Assembly: GCA_035601835.1 (NCBI GenBank)
Contig: DATNNM010000009.1
Span: 1-64,000, forward strand
Reading direction: 5' to 3'
DNA from: Candidatus Tumulicola sp.
Lineage (GTDB): Bacteria; Vulcanimicrobiota; Vulcanimicrobiia; Eremiobacterales; Eremiobacteraceae
DNA length: 64,000 nt
Each line of letters begins with the position of its first letter. Within the stretch, counting starts at the first letter, position 1. A program made the position numbers and the translations under genes. Positions 17,180 to 25,576 of this stretch are shown piece after piece. The notes below the pieces were generated by a model. It saw only the letters and a program-made list of their open reading frames with translations. It was not told where the DNA came from and did no database searches.

Positions 17180-18969
17180 TTGTCATTTCCGATCGGCAAA
17201 CCAAATGAGAATGTGGCTCCTTCGCCAAGCCGGGCATCGGCCCAAACCGTGCCGCCGTGACGTTGGATGATCCGCTTTACGATTGCGAGGCCCACTCCGG
17301 TGCCTTCGAACTCATCGCTTCGGTGAAGGCGCTGAAAGACGCCGAAGAGCTTATCGGCGTACTTCATGTCGAAGCCGACCCCGTCGTCTTGCACGTGATA
17401 GACGACGCGAGACGCTTCCTGCGTCGCCCAAACGCGCAGTTGTGGATCTGCTTTCTTGCTCGAGTATTTGATCGCGTTGGCGAGCAAGTTCACCCACACT
17501 TGGCGCAGCAGGACGCGGTCACCGCGCACGACGGGAAGGTCGGGTATGACGAAGATCGAGGCCAGCTGGCCGGCCGCTAGCGCCTGCTCGGCCGCGACCT
17601 CCCGGGCCAAGCTCGTCATGTTGACCGGCGCGTTCACCAAAGGCTGGCGCCCCAGTTGCGAAAAGGCGAGCAAGTCGTCGATGAGATCGCCCATCCGCAA
17701 CGCCTCGCTGGCGACGACGGAAAGAAGACGCCGGCCTTCGTCGTCGAGTTGGGAACCGTGGTCCTCTTCGATCGAGTGCGTGTAGTTCAAAACGGCGCGA
17801 AGCGGTGAGCGGAGGTCGTGGGAAACCGAATAGCTGAAGCTCTCCAATTCGGCGTTAAGAGCTGTGAGGTCGGCCGCATGCGCATGCAACTCTTCTTCGG
17901 CCATGTTCGTTCGGACAAGCTCGGCAGTGGCTTTTCCCCGAGCGACGTCATCGCGTTCGATCGTACGCTCGGCCAGACGTTGCTTGAGTTCCGCGTTGGT
18001 GCGCGCCAGCTCGGTGAGCGCTTCGTCCCGTGCGACGTCGTCGCGTTCGATCGTGCGCTCGGCCAGACGTTGCTTGAGTTCTGCGTTGGTGCGCGTGAGC
18101 TCGGCGAGTGCTTCGTCGCGAGCGACGGTGTCGCGTTCGATCGTGCGCTCGGCCAGGCGTTGCTTGAGCTCCGCGTTGGTGCGCGCCAGCTCCGCGAGGG
18201 CCTCGTCCCGAGCGACGTCATCGCGTTCGATCGTGCGCTCGGCGAGACGCTGCTTCAGTTCTGCGTTGGTGCGCGTGAGCTCGGCGAGAGCTTCGTCTCG
18301 CGCGACGGTGTCGCGTTCGATCGTGCGCTCGGCCAGACGTTGCTTGAGTTCCGCGTTGGTGCGCGCCAGCTCGGTGAGCGCTTCGTCCCGAGCGACGTCG
18401 TCGCGTTCGATCGTGCGTTCGGCGAGACGCTGCTTCAGTTCTGCGTTGGTGCGCGTGAGCTCGGCGAGTGCTTCGTCGCGAGCGACGGTGTCGCGTTCGA
18501 TCGTGCGCTCGGCGAGACGTCGCGTCAGCTCGGCGTTGGTCCGCGTGAGTTCGGTGAGTGCTTCGTCCCGAGCGACGTCGTCGCGTTCGATCGTGCGCTC
18601 AGCGAGACGCTGCTTCAGTTCTGCGTTGGTGCGCGTGAGCTCGGCGAGGGCTTGGTCCCGAGCGACAGTGTCGCGTTCGATCGTGCGCTCGGCGAGACGT
18701 CGCGTGAGCTCAGCGTTGGTCCGCGTAAGTTCGGTGAGCGCTTCGTCTCGAGCGACGGTGTCGCGTTCGACCGTGCGCTCGGCCAGGCGTCGCTCGAGCT
18801 CTGCGTTAACGGGCGCGGGCTCGGCGAGGGCTTGGTCCGGGGTGAGGTCGTCGGGCGTTATCGTCTGCTCTATTGCATGCGTTGGCGCGACGACGTGGAG
18901 GAGCACCGGAGATTTCGCGCGCGGTTTCGGCGGTTTCGGCGCGCCCGCAACGGAGACGGATCGGGCCAC
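17176..18969 (-). CDS. histidine kinase with ten 30-residue coiled-coil repeats
   Basis: The preferred start is GTG 18969 with AAGGA 10 bases upstream; a TTG at 19083 would add 38 residues lacking character. The 597-residue cytoplasmic protein has a Pro/Ala-rich head, ten tandem repeats of 30 residues (53-352; consensus RTNAELKQRLAERTIERD then (D/T)VARDEALAEL(T/A)), then HisKA with H384 in SVSHDLRSP and HATPase_c (GTGVGLAIVKRI). The repeat is charged and heptad-compatible, so it probably forms a long dimeric rod. No PAS, GAF or phytochrome domain is seen. It heads the five-gene signalling operon. Confidence 0.88.
   Translation of the reverse strand: MARSVSVAGAPKPPKPRAKSPVLLHVVAPTHAIEQTITPDDLTPDQALAEPAPVNAELERRLAERTVERDTVARDEALTELTRTNAELTRRLAERTIERDTVARDQALAELTRTNAELKQRLAERTIERDDVARDEALTELTRTNAELTRRLAERTIERDTVARDEALAELTRTNAELKQRLAERTIERDDVARDEALTELARTNAELKQRLAERTIERDTVARDEALAELTRTNAELKQRLAERTIERDDVARDEALAELARTNAELKQRLAERTIERDTVARDEALAELTRTNAELKQRLAERTIERDDVARDEALTELARTNAELKQRLAERTIERDDVARGKATAELVRTNMAEEELHAHAADLTALNAELESFSYSVSHDLRSPLRAVLNYTHSIEEDHGSQLDDEGRRLLSVVASEALRMGDLIDDLLAFSQLGRQPLVNAPVNMTSLAREVAAEQALAAGQLASIFVIPDLPVVRGDRVLLRQVWVNLLANAIKYSSKKADPQLRVWATQEASRVVYHVQDDGVGFDMKYADKLFGVFQRLHRSDEFEGTGVGLAIVKRIIQRHGGTVWADARLGEGATFSFGLPIGNDK
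17914..18813 (-). repeat. ten tandem 90-bp coding repeats
   Basis: Ten in-frame 90-bp units encode residues 91-390 counted from TTG 19083. Units alternate between variants ERDT and ERDD, and between T and A before RTN, so part of the array looks like duplication of a 180-bp pair. Near-identical DNA between units (for example the block GCGTTCGATCGTGCGCTCGG) indicates recent expansion and predicts length variation between strains. Confidence 0.93.
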
Positions 18970-19232
18970 GTTGTGCCATCCTTGGGGGGATCGGCGTGTG
19001 CCATGCGATCCGAAATGGTCGGCTGCGGCAGGTGCGGGACTACCGGCAGTGTTCGAAAGGCGACACGAGTGCGAATGAGTCAAAAATCAAAACGCCAATT
19101 TTTTGATTCTTATATAGCAAGCATGCCCACGTTTGGGACGCTTCAAACCATCTTTGTGCGCGGGTCGTACTTATGTGTCCCAGAAAGCCACGCCGGAGGC
19201 ATTCGCTCGACAACTTCTTAAGTCACCGGCGC

Positions 19233-19616
19233 ATGTTTCAGCTCGCTCACTTGACTGATTACGGCTTGCTGTTCCTTAGACTTATGGCCGGCGCGATCTA
19301 TGCCAACAGCGGCTACAACGACCTCAAGGATCCGGACGCGCGCAGCAAAAGCATCGGAATGCCCAAGAGCTTCACGGTTTTCCTCGCCGTGGCCGAGCTG
19401 GCCGGCGGAGTTGCGCTTATCTTGGGTGTGCTCCAGCAGCTGGCCGCGATCGGATTGATCCTCGTCATGCTCGGCGCGATCCAGAAAAAGATCTTCGTGT
19501 GGAAGACCGGGTTTTGGGGCAAAGATGGATTTGGCTGGTCGTACGACTTGACGCTGATCTCGTTGCTGCTCGTCATCCTGTTCACCAACGGCGGCAGATT
19601 CGTGCTCTTGCGGTGA
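19233..19616 (+). CDS. DoxX family membrane protein
   Basis: A 127-residue protein with four hydrophobic helices beginning LTDYGLLFLRLMAGAIYANSGYNDLKDP, the DoxX first-helix pattern with its conserved small residues, and VFLAVAELAGGVALILGVLQQLAAIGL for helices two and three. ATG 19233 is preferred over ATG 19173 because the additional 20 residues are very basic and not family-like. DoxX proteins are inner-membrane, often linked to redox homeostasis; the function is not settled. Its stop overlaps the next GTG (GTGA). Confidence 0.85.
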   Translation: MFQLAHLTDYGLLFLRLMAGAIYANSGYNDLKDPDARSKSIGMPKSFTVFLAVAELAGGVALILGVLQQLAAIGLILVMLGAIQKKIFVWKTGFWGKDGFGWSYDLTLISLLLVILFTNGGRFVLLR

Positions 19617-20092
19617 ACGCCTCGGAAATCTTCATCCTCGCGTTTGCGCTCGGCATCGTCGCCGGGCAGCGGTCGCTCATGGCGCCCACGGTCGTCAGTT
19701 GGGCTGCGCGCCTCGGCTGGCTCAATCTCCAACATAGCTGGTTGGCCTTCTTAGGCTACGCGCTGACTCCTTACATCTTTTCAGCGTTCGCGATTCTCGA
19801 ACTAATCATGGATAAGCTTCCGAAGACGCCGAGCCGGAAAACACCGCCGGTGTTCGCTGCTCGTATCGTCTTGGGCGCATTCTCGGGAGCAGCACTATGC
19901 ATGGCGGCGCGGCACTCTGCCGCAGCGGGAGCACTTCTCGGCGGTTTGGGCGCGGTGGCGGGCACTCTCGGAGGGTACGAGGCCAGAACGCAGTTGGTCA
20001 AAGGCCTTGGGGCGCCGGATTTCGCGGTCGCTCTTGTGGAGGACATTGTGGCGATAGGCGGCGGGCTTTTCGTCGTCTCGCGATTCGCATAG
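19613..20092 (+). CDS. DUF4126-like membrane protein
   Basis: GTG 19613 overlaps the DoxX stop by four bases. The 159-residue product (VNASEIFILAFALGIVAGQRSLMAPTVVSWAARLGWL) has about four hydrophobic segments, with the GQRSLMAP motif early and GAFSGAALCMAAR...GALLGGLGAVAGTLGGYEAR Gly-rich helices in the second half. This matches DUF4126-type inner-membrane proteins of unknown function. Coupling to DoxX implies a shared membrane role. Confidence 0.72.
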   Translation: MNASEIFILAFALGIVAGQRSLMAPTVVSWAARLGWLNLQHSWLAFLGYALTPYIFSAFAILELIMDKLPKTPSRKTPPVFAARIVLGAFSGAALCMAARHSAAAGALLGGLGAVAGTLGGYEARTQLVKGLGAPDFAVALVEDIVAIGGGLFVVSRFA

Positions 20093-20113
20093 AAAGCGAG
20101 GCGAGCAGCATAG

Positions 20114-20794
20114 ATGAGTAGTCGCAAGACGCGCGCGCATACGCCCGTCGACCACCGCGCAGGTGGGCCGCCGCTAGTGCTGCGCGCAGGGGCGACCGAA
20201 TGGACGGCAGTCGAGCTGGTCCACGCGCGAAGCGATCGCGCGGATGCGGCTATCGCCGCAAGCGAAACGCTTATCGAGTTGCTCGGCAAAGAGGTCGACG
20301 TGAAGGCGGCCGCGATCTTCGTTTCGCGACACAAACGACGCGTTGCGACGTTTGTCTGGCTCACCGGACACGATGCCTATGCCAAGCTCCAGCATGCTTG
20401 GGATAAGCATCACCTTGAACGCGAACATCGCGAAGCCGTGGAAAAGCGCGACTTGTCGTTATGTCGCGTCACTGCGGTCGCCGGCGATGCGACGATCGAG
20501 CCGGGAGCGCACACCGTTTCAGCGATCGAGAGACTCAGCCTTAGCGCCGCGAGGGCCGATGAAGTGCTGAACGTCATCGCAAAGTCGCATCCGGCGGGGT
20601 TTGTCGGTGCGGCGGTGTTTGGCGCGGATGACGGAACACACAGCTACTTGATGCACCGTTGGGAACATAAGGAGAGCTTGGCCGCGTTCCGCGAATCCGC
20701 AGCGACCACGAAGGTGATCGGACCCGTAGGCGAAACCGGCGACGCCTTCGAGTTCTACCAGCCCGTGCGGACCTTCGGCCCGCTCGCGAAGTAG
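20114..20794 (+). CDS. tandem dimeric alpha-beta barrel (ABM-like) protein
   Basis: A 226-residue soluble protein built from two ferredoxin-like halves: residues about 50-120 (VKAAAIFVSRHKRRVATFVWLTGHDAYAKLQ) and about 155-220 (GFVGAAVFGADDGTHSYLMHRWEHKESLAAFRES). The second half matches antibiotic-biosynthesis-monooxygenase-like barrels, which usually dimerise; here the two halves would pair within one chain. No catalytic residue can be singled out. The ribosome-binding site is weak. It lies 21 bases after DUF4126 and converges on a membrane protein gene. Confidence 0.55.
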   Translation: MSSRKTRAHTPVDHRAGGPPLVLRAGATEWTAVELVHARSDRADAAIAASETLIELLGKEVDVKAAAIFVSRHKRRVATFVWLTGHDAYAKLQHAWDKHHLEREHREAVEKRDLSLCRVTAVAGDATIEPGAHTVSAIERLSLSAARADEVLNVIAKSHPAGFVGAAVFGADDGTHSYLMHRWEHKESLAAFRESAATTKVIGPVGETGDAFEFYQPVRTFGPLAK

Positions 20795-21343
20795 CTAGCT
20801 CGAACTCGGTGGTTCCTGAAGGAGTTCCGTGACGATGTACGTCACGATGTCCCACGCATTATGAATGCCGATGAAGATCAGGAATATGACGCCGGCTGCG
20901 AGCGCGAACAGCGCGTTCACCGGACTGCCTGGAAACATGATACCGCCTGCGAGGATGGCGGCGTATGCAAGCAACGGCAGGATCGAATACCAGGCCCAGT
21001 CCTCGAGATCCGGACTATATGAGGTCAGCCGCCTCGTCCGGTGCATCACACGCAACACGTACACAACGCCGAACAGACCGACAAGTCCGATCAACGTGGC
21101 GGGCTGAACCAGCGAGTGCCAAGGCGCGCTGATGATCGCCGAGATGAGTAACGCCGCACAGAAGTGCACCACCGTCGGCGTGCTGAACGTCGAGATCCCG
21201 TCTGGGTTCCTTCGCACGCGCTCCACTCCGGTGATCAGGGTGATCACGACGAACATCAACCCGGTCAGCGCGGCAGCCGACGAGCCGGTCATGACGTAGA
21301 AGCTCGACCACGGAGTGAGGAAAGACGACGCGTTTTCAGCCAT
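20795..21343 (-). CDS. four-helix integral membrane protein, unknown family
   Basis: ATG 21343 is chosen since it comes one base after the amine-oxidase stop (TAAGATG) and removes an arginine-rich extension. The 182-residue product has four hydrophobic helices (SAAALTGLMFVVITLITGV; VVHFCAALLISAIIS; LIGLVGLFGVVYVLRV; ILPLLAYAAILAGGIMF and ALFALAAGVIFLIFIGIHNAWDIVTYI near the end). No catalytic motif is seen. Co-transcription with the upstream flavoprotein is likely. Confidence 0.72.
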   Translation of the reverse strand: MAENASSFLTPWSSFYVMTGSSAAALTGLMFVVITLITGVERVRRNPDGISTFSTPTVVHFCAALLISAIISAPWHSLVQPATLIGLVGLFGVVYVLRVMHRTRRLTSYSPDLEDWAWYSILPLLAYAAILAGGIMFPGSPVNALFALAAGVIFLIFIGIHNAWDIVTYIVTELLQEPPSSS

Positions 21344-21344
21344 C

Positions 21345-22667
21345 TTATTTTGCCTTGGCTCCGAGCGCGGTCGCCGCTTCCCGGGCGGCGCGCTCACCCG
21401 TTTCAAGCGCCCCGTTCACCGTGCCGCCTTGCCCATCATTCGATGTCGCCTCGCCTGCGAAGAACAGCGCATCGTCGACGGGCGCCCCGAGCACGGCGCG
21501 CGCATCCCCGCCACCGACGGCGACGTAACTGTATGCGCCGCGCGAGAACGGGTCCTGGTTCCAATCGTGCATGACACCGCTTTCGAACTCCTCACGCGCG
21601 AGCGCGGGCTCGCCGACCAAGGTCCCAAAGCCGTCGAGCGCGCGCTCGATGAGCTCTGCCTGCGAGGCGCTGCCCAATGCGGTCGCCTTCGGACCGCCCA
21701 CCCACGCCACGATCAGCTCGCTGCGCACCGGCAACTGCGTCCAATACGCCGCGAACGGCCGCTCTAGGCAGCGGAAAAATGCTGCGTCGCGGTAGCGTCC
21801 GTTTCGAATCCGCTCCCAGAACGCCGTTCGGAACCAAAGCCCTACCCTGACCACGTGGCCCATTTCGATGTTCCGAAGCGCTTCGCGCTTAGCTGCGGGC
21901 AAGTCGGGATCGAACACGACCTCGGTTTCGTCGCCGTTATGGCGCAAGACGCCGACCGGAAGCGTCACAATGGCTGCTCGCGCATGAATCGTCCGTGCTT
22001 CCCCCCACTCACTTTTCATAGCGACGGCGACGGCGCCGCGCCGCCACGAAATCCGCTGCACGATCGTCGACAAGGAGATCTGAACTTCTGCGGCGGCGCA
22101 GGCGTCGCGCAGGCGCTCGAACATCGGCCCGTAACCGCCGAGCGGCCGCGCGCTCGCAAAATCGACGCCCGACCACAACTCGTCCGAGATCGCTTTCACG
22201 CTTGCGATCGCCGGATCGGCGGCTTCGAATCCTTCGACGAATGCGCGCGCCGCTCGCACCGCTTCGCGGTTGTCTTTGTCGTTCTCGAAGCGCCGCAGAA
22301 ATCGTTCGACGCTCTCATCGTCGGCGAGCGCGCGAGCCTTTTCGAAGATGCGGGTGGCCGATCGCAAGTCGGCTTCGTCGCGTCGCAGGTCCCCCTCCTC
22401 GCGACATGTCCACCCATCGCCGACGGTTTCGATCGCGGCAGTCCCGGCATCGCGAAGCAACGCCATCGTCTCTTCGGCCCGGCCGTGGATGAACTCCGCG
22501 CCGAGTTCCTCCGCCACCGCTTTTCGCACCGACGGCTTCGACCACGCGCGACCGCCTATGCGGTCACGCGCCTCCAGTACGATCACCTGCAGCGACCGGC
22601 CGGCGAGGCTCCGCGCAGCCGACAAGCCCGCCGCGCCGGCACCGACCACGATGACGTCTGCGTTCAA
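21345..22667 (-). CDS. FAD-dependent amine oxidase (NAD(P)-binding Rossmann type)
   Basis: A 440-residue flavin amine oxidase. The dinucleotide fold VIVVGAGAAGLSAARSL is at 5-21, followed by EARDRIGGRAWS at 32-43, the second FAD-binding signature. The C-terminal FAD block (DALFFAGEATSNDGQGGTVNGALETGERAA) is intact. Substrate unknown (amines, or a protoporphyrinogen/phytoene-like compound); the soluble N-terminus without signal suggests cytoplasmic action. Start overlaps the stop of the upstream hypothetical gene (ATGA). Confidence 0.88.
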   Translation of the reverse strand: MNADVIVVGAGAAGLSAARSLAGRSLQVIVLEARDRIGGRAWSKPSVRKAVAEELGAEFIHGRAEETMALLRDAGTAAIETVGDGWTCREEGDLRRDEADLRSATRIFEKARALADDESVERFLRRFENDKDNREAVRAARAFVEGFEAADPAIASVKAISDELWSGVDFASARPLGGYGPMFERLRDACAAAEVQISLSTIVQRISWRRGAVAVAMKSEWGEARTIHARAAIVTLPVGVLRHNGDETEVVFDPDLPAAKREALRNIEMGHVVRVGLWFRTAFWERIRNGRYRDAAFFRCLERPFAAYWTQLPVRSELIVAWVGGPKATALGSASQAELIERALDGFGTLVGEPALAREEFESGVMHDWNQDPFSRGAYSYVAVGGGDARAVLGAPVDDALFFAGEATSNDGQGGTVNGALETGERAAREAATALGAKAK

Positions 22668-23158
22668 AGGATCGCCGGAATGATGCGTACGTCCCCGCGG
22701 AGTTGAAAGACGAGGTTGTGAATGTCGGTCGACGCAATCGCACGCAGCGTGGGCAGTTCCGCCGCCGCTTGCTCCTCATCGAACACGTTGAGGGGCCAAT
22801 CACCGACGGTTCCGCTTCGCAAATGCGGATGGAGGAAACCGCTGCCGTAGTACGCGCGAATGATGATCGGGTTGATGCCGGCGGTCTTCTGCTGTGGCCA
22901 GGAAAGCGCCCAAATCGCCTCAACTCCTGCGTTAGGTGAGCGCTGAACACCGGTCGCTGTGACCTCGCCGGTACCGAGCAACAGACATGTGTTTAATTCT
23001 TCGAGCGTTTGGCGCGCGTATGGATCGACGAGGGCGACGGCCTTGGTGAACAGGCGTTCCTTATCCGACCGGGCGGTGACGCCGTGATGCGTGCCGTCGC
23101 GCAAATCGACGAAATGGCGCAGCAGCGCTGCGGTGTGCGGCGGGCAAGAAGTCTGCAT
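22664..23158 (-). CDS. hypothetical protein coupled to amine oxidase
   Basis: ATG 23158 is preferred (GGAAGA about 14 bases upstream); a TTG at 23182 would add eight residues. The 164-residue soluble protein begins MQTSCPPHTAALLRHFVDLRDGTHHG and contains no motif I recognise. Conserved-looking Gly, His and Trp residues (GSGFLHPHLRSGTVGDWPLNVF) suggest an enzyme-like fold. The stop overlaps the amine oxidase start, so the products are likely to act together. Confidence 0.65.
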   Translation of the reverse strand: MQTSCPPHTAALLRHFVDLRDGTHHGVTARSDKERLFTKAVALVDPYARQTLEELNTCLLLGTGEVTATGVQRSPNAGVEAIWALSWPQQKTAGINPIIIRAYYGSGFLHPHLRSGTVGDWPLNVFDEEQAAAELPTLRAIASTDIHNLVFQLRGDVRIIPAIL

Positions 23159-23249
23159 GATGCGGTCGCGTCTTCCGTGCAAAAACGAAAGGTCCTTGAC
23201 TCCGCATGAAAGGTTGCCGTGCGCAGCTAGCTAAGCAGGGGAGTTCGCT

Positions 23250-24911
23250 ATGAGTGGACTTCCGGTAACCAGCGCTCTCGCTGAACACGTCTTTCCGATT
23301 TTGACGCCAGAACAGATTCGTCGCTTTGCGCCACACGGGCGGGTGCGCGCGATTCAAGCCGGCACCGTGCTCTACGAACCGGGAGCCACCCCCGTCCCGT
23401 TCTTTGTCGTCGTCTCCGGTGAGCTCGAGGTCGTCCGCCTTTGGGCCGGGACTGAAACCCTTGTCACCGTTTTCGGCCCCGGGAAGTTCACGGGCGAAGT
23501 CAACTCTCTCTCGGGTCGGCCCGCCATCTTGCGCTTGCGCGTCTCCAAGTCCGGCGAGGTGATCGAGCTCGATCGTCAGCAGATGCTGGCGTTGTTGCAG
23601 ACCGACGCCGAGCTTGGCGAGATCTTGATGCGAGCGTTCATTCTCCGCCGGGTGGAGCTGGTAGCGGCTGGTATGGGTGACGTCGTGCTCCTGGGATCGA
23701 CGCATTCCGCCGGTACGCTTCGCATCAAAGAATTTCTGATGCGCAACGGCCATCCGTATTCCTACATCGACCTCGAACGGGACCCTGACGTACAGAACCT
23801 GCTTGAGAGTTTCCATATCGAGGCCGGCGAGATACCGGTGGTGATCTGCCGTGGTCAGGTCGTGCTTCGAAATCCGACGAATCAGAAAGTCGCGGATTGC
23901 CTTGGCTTCAACGAAACGATCGACCAAACGCACATGCGCGATCTGGTCGTCGTCGGCGCAGGTCCCTCAGGCTTGGCCGCGGCCGTGTACGGCGCATCGG
24001 AAGGCCTTGACGTGCTGGTGCTGGAGACAAACGCGCCAGGCGGTCAGGCCGGCTCCAGCTCTCGCATTGAAAATTATTTGGGATTCCCCACTGGGATCAC
24101 GGGGCAGGAGCTCGCCGGCCGGGCCTTCACCCAGGCGGAAAAGTTCGGCGCACAATTGCTGATGGCGACGGGCAAACGGCTCTGGTGCGGCCCCAAACCA
24201 AACATCGTCGAAGCCGACAACGGCGCTCGCATCCCGGCGCGTGCCATCGTGATCGCCACCGGAGCCGAGTATCGAAGGCCACGCTTAGAGAACTTGGCCC
24301 GCTTCGAGGGCGCCGGTATCTACTACGGAGCAACCTTCGTTGAGGCGCAATTGTGCACCGGAGACGAAGTGGTCGTCGTAGGCGGAGGGAATTCCGCAGG
24401 GCAGGCAGCCGTGTTCCTGGCGCGCACGGCGTCGCGGGTATATATGCTCGTCAGGTCAGCGGGTTTGGCCGAGAGCATGTCGCGCTATCTGATCCGCAGG
24501 ATCGAGGAGACGCCGGCGATCGAACTGCGAACGCACACTGAGCTCACCGCGCTTCGAGGCGATGATCACCTCGAATCGGTCACTTGGCAAAACAGCGAAA
24601 CCGTTGCGAGCGAAGAGCACGCGATCAGTCACGTGTTCCTCATGACCGGCGGCGCTCCGAACACGCGCTGGCTTGACGGTTGTGTCGCACTTGATGAGAA
24701 AGGCTTCATCAAGACGGGTCCCGATCTATCGCCGGAGGATCTGCGCGCTTCCAAATGGCCCCTGGCGCGGCAGCCGTTCTTGCTTGAAACCAGTGTGCCG
24801 GGCGTATTTGCCGTCGGCGACGTGCGCGGCGGGAGCATCAAGCGCGTCGCATCCGCCGTCGGCGAAGGGTCGATTGCAATCTCTTTCGTTCACCGGGTAC
24901 TGCAGGAATAG
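23250..24911 (+). CDS. cyclic-nucleotide-binding / glutaredoxin-like / thioredoxin-reductase-like fusion
   Basis: A 553-residue cytoplasmic fusion. Residues 1-130 form a cNMP-binding beta roll (PGKFTGEVNSLSG phosphate-binding cassette near 78-90); 143-215 a glutaredoxin-like fold (LLGSTHSAGTLRIKEFLMRNGHPYSYIDLE) whose CxxC is replaced by THSAG; 230-553 a thioredoxin-reductase-like flavoprotein with GAGPSG (236-241) and a second NADPH fold GGGNSAGQAAVF. The usual redox CxxC of thioredoxin reductase is missing: the aligned segment reads YYGATFVEAQ. FAD end motif GVFAVGDVRGGSIKRVA is present. GGGGAG precedes ATG 23250. It probably couples a nucleotide signal to NADPH oxidation. Confidence 0.9.
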   Translation: MSGLPVTSALAEHVFPILTPEQIRRFAPHGRVRAIQAGTVLYEPGATPVPFFVVVSGELEVVRLWAGTETLVTVFGPGKFTGEVNSLSGRPAILRLRVSKSGEVIELDRQQMLALLQTDAELGEILMRAFILRRVELVAAGMGDVVLLGSTHSAGTLRIKEFLMRNGHPYSYIDLERDPDVQNLLESFHIEAGEIPVVICRGQVVLRNPTNQKVADCLGFNETIDQTHMRDLVVVGAGPSGLAAAVYGASEGLDVLVLETNAPGGQAGSSSRIENYLGFPTGITGQELAGRAFTQAEKFGAQLLMATGKRLWCGPKPNIVEADNGARIPARAIVIATGAEYRRPRLENLARFEGAGIYYGATFVEAQLCTGDEVVVVGGGNSAGQAAVFLARTASRVYMLVRSAGLAESMSRYLIRRIEETPAIELRTHTELTALRGDDHLESVTWQNSETVASEEHAISHVFLMTGGAPNTRWLDGCVALDEKGFIKTGPDLSPEDLRASKWPLARQPFLLETSVPGVFAVGDVRGGSIKRVASAVGEGSIAISFVHRVLQE

Positions 24912-25083
24912 CGCTATCGGTTACTCCGAAGTGCTTGGCGTGCAAGGCATCAATCTCGGCGGCCATCTGCTCTATCGTCATGCCTTTTGCCGAATGTGAA
25001 ATACACCCGCTCCGTTGTTGGCTCGTCCGGAGGCCGCCCCGGCTCTCCACGCTTCGGTCGCTTACGCTTCTCATTCGTTGATG
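24838..25083 (-). pseudogene. possible frameshifted small gene
   Basis: On the minus strand one frame reads KRKRPKRGEPGRPPDEPTTE followed by RVYFTFGK, and an adjacent frame continues KGMTIEQMAAEIDALHAKHFG. Removing one A from the AAAA at about 25004-25007 would join them into one basic-then-helical protein. The segment overlaps the end of the flavoprotein gene. It may be a broken DNA-binding or antitoxin-type gene, or chance. I see nothing else coding in 24912-25156. Confidence 0.3.
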
Positions 25084-25156
25084 ATAACCAAATCGGCGCG
25101 TTGTAGCAAGAGTGACCACCCCCGATGGATTCTGGCAATGAAAAACCCGCCAAGTG

Positions 25157-25576
25157 CTAGATAAACACCGCCACAGAAACGTTGAAATGCTGTGCTAGCT
25201 TCCTCGCCAGACTCACGCTTATCGGCCGCTTCCCGTGGTAAATCTCCGATGCGGTTCCGCTCGAACTCGTAAAGCGCGCGAGGTCGGCCTGCTTCATTTC
25301 ACGGGCCTCCATGAGCTCATGTAGAACCTCGATCGGCGTCGCTTTCGAGATTCTTACGTGGCGGCGATCGTAGTCCGCGATAAGCGCAACGAGCAGATCA
25401 AGGTAATCACCACACGCCTCGTCGAGGTGCCGACCGCTCTCCTCGAGCTCGTTCTCCTCCAGCATGAAAGCGCTGAGCTCGGCCCGACGTTCGTCGTACT
25501 CCTTGCGGGTGCGGATCACGTGAGGCAGACGCTCGGTGAGAATCGTGCGGTACTTCTCGCGGACTGCGGTCGTCAT
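25157..25576 (-). CDS. higA: HigA-type antitoxin, helix-turn-helix
   Basis: ATG 25576 overlaps the toxin stop as ATGA (an ATG at 25585 is also possible). The protein has an acidic helical N-terminal half and a C-terminal XRE-like helix-turn-helix (TPIEVLHELMEAREMKQADLARFTSSSGTASEIYHGKRPISVSLARKLAQHFNVS), where SEIYHGKR matches the HigA recognition helix. It should neutralise the coupled HigB-like RNase and repress the operon by binding the palindromes upstream. Confidence 0.85.
   Translation of the reverse strand: MTTAVREKYRTILTERLPHVIRTRKEYDERRAELSAFMLEENELEESGRHLDEACGDYLDLLVALIADYDRRHVRISKATPIEVLHELMEAREMKQADLARFTSSSGTASEIYHGKRPISVSLARKLAQHFNVSVAVFI

Noticed and set aside
17914-18813. CRISPR-like array
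   Set aside because: The 90-bp units are contiguous with no variable spacers and encode an in-frame protein repeat.
17818-19221. Two long plus-strand frames (467 and 404 codons) over the kinase repeats
   Set aside because: They are open because the 90-bp repeat keeps any stop-free frame open; the minus-strand protein has HisKA and HATPase domains and operon context.
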